Part shown: positions 60,096 to 64,000 of the stretch, one piece after another
Layout of the letters: each line of letters opens with the position of its first letter
How positions within the stretch are numbered: position 1 is the stretch's first letter
Assembly (NCBI GenBank): GCA_944380545.1
Contig: CALWHV010000004.1
Coordinates: 82,664 to 146,663, forward strand
Source: an uncultured Eubacterium sp.
Lineage (GTDB): Bacteria > Bacillota > Clostridia > Oscillospirales > Acutalibacteraceae
Length of the DNA stretch: 64,000 nucleotides
Direction of reading: 5' to 3'
Translations under genes and position numbers: made by a program
Notes under the pieces: generated by a model
Database searches by the model: none
What the model was told of the DNA's origin: nothing
The model's input: only the letters and a program-made list of their open reading frames with translations

Positions 60096-61199
60096 ATGCA
60101 ATACGAACAGGCGCTTGAAATAATAAAGGCAAAGCAGAGCCTCGGCATTAAGCCGGGGCTTTCGGCTGTTGAGGCGCTGCTCAAAAAAATGGGCAGCCCG
60201 CAGGAAAAGCTGCGCGTCATCCATATTGCTGGCACAAACGGCAAGGGCACCGTTGCAAATCTGATTGCGTCGGGGCTTTCCGCCTGCGGGCTCAGGGTCG
60301 GTTTGTTCACCTCGCCCTGGGTAGTTGATTACCGCGAGCAGATCAGCATAAACGGCGCGTACATATCAAAGGAAAGACTTTGCGAATACATATCCCTTTA
60401 CGGCGGCGAGAGCGTAACGGAGTTTGAACTGCTCACGGCGGTTATGTATAAATATTTTTACGATGAAAGGGTCGATTACGCCGTAGTCGAGTGCGGAATG
60501 GGCGGCAAGCTGGACGCTACTAACGCCCTTTCACACCCGCAGCTTTGCGTCATAACCTCCGTTTCGATGGATCATACCGATTTTCTCGGCAAGTCGCTTT
60601 GCGACATCGCTTCCCAAAAGGCAGGCATAATAAAAAACGGCTGCGCCTGTGTGCTATATCCGAATCCCGCGTGCGAGGCGGTGTTTGAAAACAGGCGCAA
60701 GGAGACCGGCAGCCGCCTCATCAAAGTGCGCGAGCAAGGCGATTTCAAAAAAAACAATCTTGCCGTAGCAGGTGAATGTTTGGCGTTTCTCGGTCAGTGC
60801 GCGCAGCTCGAATATCCCGCGCTGCCTGCAAGGCAGGAATATTTAGCAGATAATATGATGCTCGACGGCGCTCATAACGAGGACGGGGCGCGCGCACTGC
60901 TCAAAGCCCTGCCCGCCGGCGATATAACCGCCGTTATCTCTATGATGGCTGATAAGGATTACGATTCCTATCTTCGCATCATCGCCCCGCGCTGCAAAAG
61001 CATCATTGCAACCGAGGCTTCAAATCCGCGCGCCCTTTCGGCACAAAAGCTTGCAAGGGCAGCGGCGGCGTACTGCGGCAGCGTTGCCGCTCAGCCCGAT
61101 CCCCATCTGGCGCTCAAGGCGGCAAGGGAACGCGGCGGCTTTATTCTCGTCTGCGGCTCGTTCTTTCTTGCGCGCGACCTCAGAAAAGATATGCTCTGA
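60096..61199 (+). CDS. folC: Folylpolyglutamate synthase / dihydrofolate synthase, shortened
   Basis: This 367-residue Mur-ligase-family enzyme has the P-loop HIAGTNGKGTVANLI (about 43-57), VECGMGGKLDATN (about 131-143), DHTDFLG (about 154-160) and the C-terminal LDGAHNEDG motif (about 254-262). It adds glutamate to folates, and valS-folC is a common Firmicutes pair. It is shorter than the usual 420-430 residues: only about 85 residues lie between QKAGIIK and DGAHN, so the usual GxHQxxNA helix segment is replaced by a reduced KKNNLAVAG. Both ATP-binding and ligase motifs remain, so activity is likely. Confidence 0.88.
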   Translation: MQYEQALEIIKAKQSLGIKPGLSAVEALLKKMGSPQEKLRVIHIAGTNGKGTVANLIASGLSACGLRVGLFTSPWVVDYREQISINGAYISKERLCEYISLYGGESVTEFELLTAVMYKYFYDERVDYAVVECGMGGKLDATNALSHPQLCVITSVSMDHTDFLGKSLCDIASQKAGIIKNGCACVLYPNPACEAVFENRRKETGSRLIKVREQGDFKKNNLAVAGECLAFLGQCAQLEYPALPARQEYLADNMMLDGAHNEDGARALLKALPAGDITAVISMMADKDYDSYLRIIAPRCKSIIATEASNPRALSAQKLARAAAAYCGSVAAQPDPHLALKAARERGGFILVCGSFFLARDLRKDML

Positions 61200-61222
61200 G
61201 TCATAATTCGATAAAATATTCG

Positions 61223-61260
61223 TATCCGCTTTGGTATATTTACTGAAGCGGATATTTTTT
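61223..61260 (+). terminator. Terminator after folC
   Basis: TATCCGCTT and AAGCGGATA form a perfect 9-bp stem with a 14-base loop, followed by six T residues. Confidence 0.85.
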
Positions 61261-61274
61261 ATGGGGTGAAAATT

Positions 61275-61592
61275 ATGAATGTCACTATGGAATCAAGCGG
61301 AAATCTCACCATCGCTTATCTTTCCGGCGAGCTGGACCATCACACCGCGGCGGCCGTGCGCGAGGCTGTGGACGCCGAAATAAGCGCGCTTCAGCCCGTT
61401 CATCTGATTCTCGATTTTAAAAATGTTACCTTTATGGATTCAAGCGGCATAGGGCTTGTTATGGGGCGTTACAGGCTTATGAGCGCCCACCGCGGCAGCG
61501 TGGAGATAAGAAATGTCAGCCCGTCAACAAAAAAGATAATGGAGCTTGCCGGTCTCGGAAGAATAGCCGTTATAAATGAAACAAAAGAGTAA
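61275..61592 (+). CDS. spoIIAA: Anti-sigma F factor antagonist
   Basis: This 105-residue STAS-domain protein releases sigma F by binding the anti-sigma factor SpoIIAB. The phosphorylation loop FMDSSGIGLVMGRY contains the target serine (Ser56 or Ser57, corresponding to Ser58 in B. subtilis). The ATG at 61275 follows GGGGTG by seven bases; a GTG at 61266 overlaps that site and is rejected. It is the first gene of the classical three-gene spoIIA operon, which acts in the forespore. No obvious sigma-H promoter was recognised in the short region between the folC terminator and the start. Confidence 0.93.
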   Translation: MNVTMESSGNLTIAYLSGELDHHTAAAVREAVDAEISALQPVHLILDFKNVTFMDSSGIGLVMGRYRLMSAHRGSVEIRNVSPSTKKIMELAGLGRIAVINETKE

Positions 61593-61605
61593 AGGAAGTG
61601 CTGTT

Positions 61606-62034
61606 ATGCAAAATGAATTCAGGCTTGTAATAAGCAGCAAGAGCGTAAACGAGGGCTTTGCAAGGGTCGTTGTTTCCGCCTTTGCCGCACCGCTCGACCC
61701 AACTCTTGAGGAGCTTGCCGATCTCAAAACCGCCGTGTCGGAGGCAGTAACGAATTCCATCGTTCACGGCTACGGCGATAAATGCGGCAAGATATACATA
61801 ACCGGTAAATTATCAGATAACACCGTAAAGATCATAATCAGAGATAAGGGCCGCGGCATAGAGGATGTAAAGCAGGCGATGACGCCGCTCTTCACCACCG
61901 GCTCCGGCGACCGCGCGGGTCTCGGCTTCACCGTGATGGAAAGCTTCTGCGACAGGGTCACCGTGCGTTCTGCGCTCGGATCCGGCACAAGCGTTACCCT
62001 TGTCAAAAAAATCGAGGGCAAAAGCAAATGGTAA
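61606..62034 (+). CDS. spoIIAB: Anti-sigma F factor, serine kinase
   Basis: This 142-residue GHKL-fold protein kinase binds and inhibits sigma F and phosphorylates SpoIIAA. The ATP-binding motifs are the N box LKTAVSEAVTNSIVHGYG (about 45-62), the G1 box IIRDKGRGIEDV (about 83-94) and the G2 region GDRAGLGFTVMESF (about 106-119). AAAGGAAG precedes the ATG at 61606. It overlaps sigF by seven bases, consistent with the stoichiometric coupling of the operon. Confidence 0.94.
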   Translation: MQNEFRLVISSKSVNEGFARVVVSAFAAPLDPTLEELADLKTAVSEAVTNSIVHGYGDKCGKIYITGKLSDNTVKIIIRDKGRGIEDVKQAMTPLFTTGSGDRAGLGFTVMESFCDRVTVRSALGSGTSVTLVKKIEGKSKW

Positions 62035-62690
62035 AAGAAGAACGCAGCAGAATGATAGAGGAAAATATCGGCCTCGTTCATTCTATCGCGTCGCGCTTTA
62101 CCGGCAGGGGAGTGGAGTATGAGGATCTGTTTCAGACGGGCTGCATCGGTCTGATAAAGGCGGTTGATAATTTTGATGCGTCGCTCGGCTATCGCTTTTC
62201 AACCTACGCCGTCCCCGTCATTATGGGCGAGATCAAGCGTGTTTTCCGCGACGGCGGCTCAATCAAGGTCAGCCGCGCGTTAAAGGAAAAATCGCTCAGG
62301 GCTCAGCGTATACGCGAGGCGTTCGCAAAAAAAGAATCGCGCGAGCCCACGGTGGGCGAGCTTTCGGCGCTGCTCGGCTGTACGGACTGCGAAACGGCGG
62401 AAATCCTCAATGTCATAAACCCGATGCTCTCGCTCGATTCGTTCGGCGAGGACGGAGACGAAAGCCTCGACATCCCAGTCGATTACAGAGAGGAGCTTTT
62501 CGACCGCCTCTCGCTGGCTCAGGTTATGGAAAAACTGGGCGCCGAGGAACGCTTCATAATAAACAGCCGTTATTTTAAAGGCAGGACCCAGGCTGAAACA
62601 GCGTCGTTGCTCGGCGTTTCCCAGGTTCAGATATCAAGAAAAGAAAAGGAGATATTAAGAAAGCTTCGCTCAATGCTCTCATCAAACTGA
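62028..62690 (+). CDS. sigF: RNA polymerase sigma-F factor
   Basis: This 220-residue sigma factor has region 2 (VEYEDLFQTGCIGLIKAVDNFD, FSTYAVPVIMGEIKRVFRD, about 31-80), a region 3 helix-turn-helix and region 4 (LGAEERFIINSRYFKGRTQAETASLLGVSQVQISRKEKEILRKL). It directs early forespore transcription under SpoIIAA/SpoIIAB control. The third gene of the spoIIA operon, it is followed by a terminator. The operon is complete and intact, so sporulation or its regulatory core is retained in this lineage. Confidence 0.94.
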   Translation: MVKEERSRMIEENIGLVHSIASRFTGRGVEYEDLFQTGCIGLIKAVDNFDASLGYRFSTYAVPVIMGEIKRVFRDGGSIKVSRALKEKSLRAQRIREAFAKKESREPTVGELSALLGCTDCETAEILNVINPMLSLDSFGEDGDESLDIPVDYREELFDRLSLAQVMEKLGAEERFIINSRYFKGRTQAETASLLGVSQVQISRKEKEILRKLRSMLSSN

Positions 62691-62731
62691 AAGCTCCCGC
62701 CAAGGTCTTTTGACCAGCGGGAGCTTTTTTA
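62691..62731. terminator. Terminator between sigF and metA
   Basis: AAGCTCCCGC and GCGGGAGCTT form a perfect outer stem with an inner GGTC/GACC stem, followed by T residues. It can serve both convergent genes. Confidence 0.9.
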
Positions 62732-63643
62732 CAGATTATTAAGGTCGTACGGTGTTTTTTGATAAACGAAATAATTGAGCCAGTTGCTGAATATCAGGTT
62801 GCCGGCGCTTTTCCAGTTCATCGTCGGCACCAGGTTGATGTCGTCGTTCGGAAAATAGTTTTTCGGCTTTTTTATGGGCAGCCCTTTTTCAAGGTCGCGG
62901 AAATACTCCTTTGCAAGCGTGTCGCGGTCGTATTCGCTGTGGCCGGTAATAAAGAAGTTGCGGCAGTCCATATCGGATATTATGTGCACGCCCGCCTCCT
63001 CGCTGTAGGATATTATCTGCAGATCCTTTACCTTCGCAATATCGGAGGTGGTTACCTCCCATTCGCGCGAGTGAGGCACATAAAACACATCGTCCATACC
63101 CCTCATCAGCGGGTGCGTAACATCAAGGCTTATGTGCGGGTAGACCCCAAACCTTTTTTCGTTGAGCGTTTTCGGCTTTAATCCGTATTTGTAATAAAGC
63201 GCGGCAAATGCGCCCCAGCACAAAAACATCGTGGAATAAACATTTGTTTTTGTCCATTCAAATATCTCGCAAAGCTCGCTCCAAAAATCAACCTCTTCAA
63301 ATTCAAGGTCGGCAAGCGGCGCGCCGGTGATTATCATACCGTCGTATTTATTTTGCTTAACCTCGTCAAAGGTCTTGTAAAACTTAAGCATATGCTCCAT
63401 CGGCGTATTTTTTGAAACATGGGTGGACGCCTGAAGCAGCTCAACATTTATCTGCAGCGGCGAGTTTGAAAGCAGCCTTAAAAGCTGCGTTTCCGTAACT
63501 ATCTTGGTCGGCATAAGATTAAGTATTATGATATTCAGCGGGCGTATGTCCTGTGTGTCCGCTCTTGTGTTGCTCATAACAAAAACATTCTCAAGCTCAA
63601 GACTCTGTTTTGCGGGCAGCTCCTCGTCTATTCTTATAGGCAT
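62729..63643 (-). CDS. metA: Homoserine O-acyltransferase MetA
   Basis: This 304-residue enzyme acylates homoserine at the start of methionine synthesis. It begins MPIRIDEELPAKQSLELENVF and carries EIRPL-type DIRPLNIIILNLMP and the nucleophile Cys142 in FLCWGAFAAL. The catalytic region VPHSREWEV and SEYDRDTL is also present. Residue 111, which is Gly in the succinyl-CoA enzyme of E. coli and Glu in the acetyl-CoA enzyme of B. cereus, is Ala here (TGAPLADLEF), so the acyl donor is not settled. AAAGGGGTGATAGG precedes the ATG. The gene is monocistronic, with no S-box or T-box upstream. Confidence 0.95.
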   Translation of the reverse strand: MPIRIDEELPAKQSLELENVFVMSNTRADTQDIRPLNIIILNLMPTKIVTETQLLRLLSNSPLQINVELLQASTHVSKNTPMEHMLKFYKTFDEVKQNKYDGMIITGAPLADLEFEEVDFWSELCEIFEWTKTNVYSTMFLCWGAFAALYYKYGLKPKTLNEKRFGVYPHISLDVTHPLMRGMDDVFYVPHSREWEVTTSDIAKVKDLQIISYSEEAGVHIISDMDCRNFFITGHSEYDRDTLAKEYFRDLEKGLPIKKPKNYFPNDDINLVPTMNWKSAGNLIFSNWLNYFVYQKTPYDLNNL

Positions 63644-63792
63644 CCTATCACCCCTTTATAATAATGTTATAATATATAATAAGCGCTCAACAGGTAAAAT
63701 CAATTATATCAAATAAAAATTATAAATGCAACCGAAATATTTTGTGCAAAATAATGAAAGCAAAAAAATTCCGAAAAATCATAAAAAAGTTG

Positions 63793-63821
63793 TTGACATT
63801 TATTTCACCTTGTGGTATTAT
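63793..63821 (+). promoter_or_regulatory. Strong promoter of a downstream rRNA operon
   Basis: TTGACA (63793-63798) and TATTAT (63816-63821) with a 17-base spacer follow an A/T-tract region (63725-63790) suitable as an UP element. Only one such promoter is visible. Confidence 0.8.
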
Positions 63822-63827
63822 TTACGA

Positions 63828-64000
63828 GCGCTTTGGAAAGAGTGCAAAAGGACATTGAAAATTGAACAACGATGAAAAGGAACCCTTTAATTCAAGAGAG
63901 TAAAAGTACTCAAGTGAAAAAGGAACGCAAAGTTCGCGAGCGAGAAGCTTGAAAGACGAGATTGATGCAGCGCAGGAATGCGCTGAATTGATACAATAGT
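63828..64000 (+). other. rRNA operon leader, 16S gene beyond the window
   Basis: The transcript start contains GACATTGAAAATTGAACA, a phrase typical of leaders and spacers of Firmicutes rRNA operons. Short repeats follow, including the hairpin CAGCGCA-GGAA-TGCGCTG (63969-63986). No open frame is present. The leader runs off the right edge, so the 16S gene itself is not seen. Confidence 0.75.

Overview
The window looks like a chromosomal segment of a sporulating-lineage, moderately GC-rich Clostridia, most like gut Oscillospiraceae/Ruminococcaceae. The reasons are a complete spoIIAA-spoIIAB-sigF operon, a GerW/YtfJ sporulation gene, a DUF1385-prmC-M50-scpA-scpB-DUF2953-ytfJ-dacF-rluB gene string, a T-box in front of valS, an ECF vitamin-transporter module, a ClpE-like ATPase and GTG/TTG starts behind strong Shine-Dalgarno sites. 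The family placement is inference from gene content; no database was searched.

Layout. 1-10.7 kb: small independently transcribed genes (end of an EamA permease, nrdR, two acetyltransferases, a DUF1648 protein, ilvD, an orphan polysaccharide-type ABC ATPase with a fibronectin-like tail, yebC, a DUF4874/DUF4832 protein, a lipoprotein hydrolase, a cation-efflux pump and an iron-sulfur flavoprotein). 10.7-18.5 kb: one tightly packed unit, ruvCAB-glmM-methyltransferase-ecfA1A2T-truA. 18.5-23.4 kb: a DUF5711 protein, cvpA, pgsA and a Clp ATPase. 23.4-24 kb: a five-gene tRNA cluster (Gly, Arg, His, Gln, Lys) with a near-perfect promoter and a terminator. 24-31 kb: fucI, fucO, upp-uraA, a DUF2974 hydrolase and hpt. 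31.4-42 kb: a long colinear run from a lipoprotein/two-component system through DUF1385, prmC, M50 protease, scpAB, DUF2953, ytfJ, dacF and rluB. 42-46.6 kb: a three-gene carboxyltransferase/biotin-carrier/decarboxylase set resembling a soluble transcarboxylase, then an NAD-dependent epimerase.

46.6-52.8 kb is the accessory part. It holds an ECF sigma factor, an anti-sigma-like gene broken by a single frameshift, a secreted protein that shares a 32-bp upstream motif with the sigma gene, AT-rich gene remnants, two VanZ proteins, an anchored secreted protein, a probable 6S RNA on the minus strand downstream of a DUF1292 gene, and then a roughly 750-nt protein-free transcription unit with its own promoter, long-range complementary segments and a strong terminator. 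I regard that last unit as the most interesting object here: a candidate giant structured RNA of the ROOL/GOLLD size class or an undescribed one.

52.8-64 kb: a DUF6056 membrane protein in an operon with uxaB and uxaA (hexuronate catabolism), T-box-valS-folC, the spoIIA operon, metA on the minus strand, and at the right edge a strong promoter plus leader typical of an rRNA operon whose 16S gene lies beyond the window.
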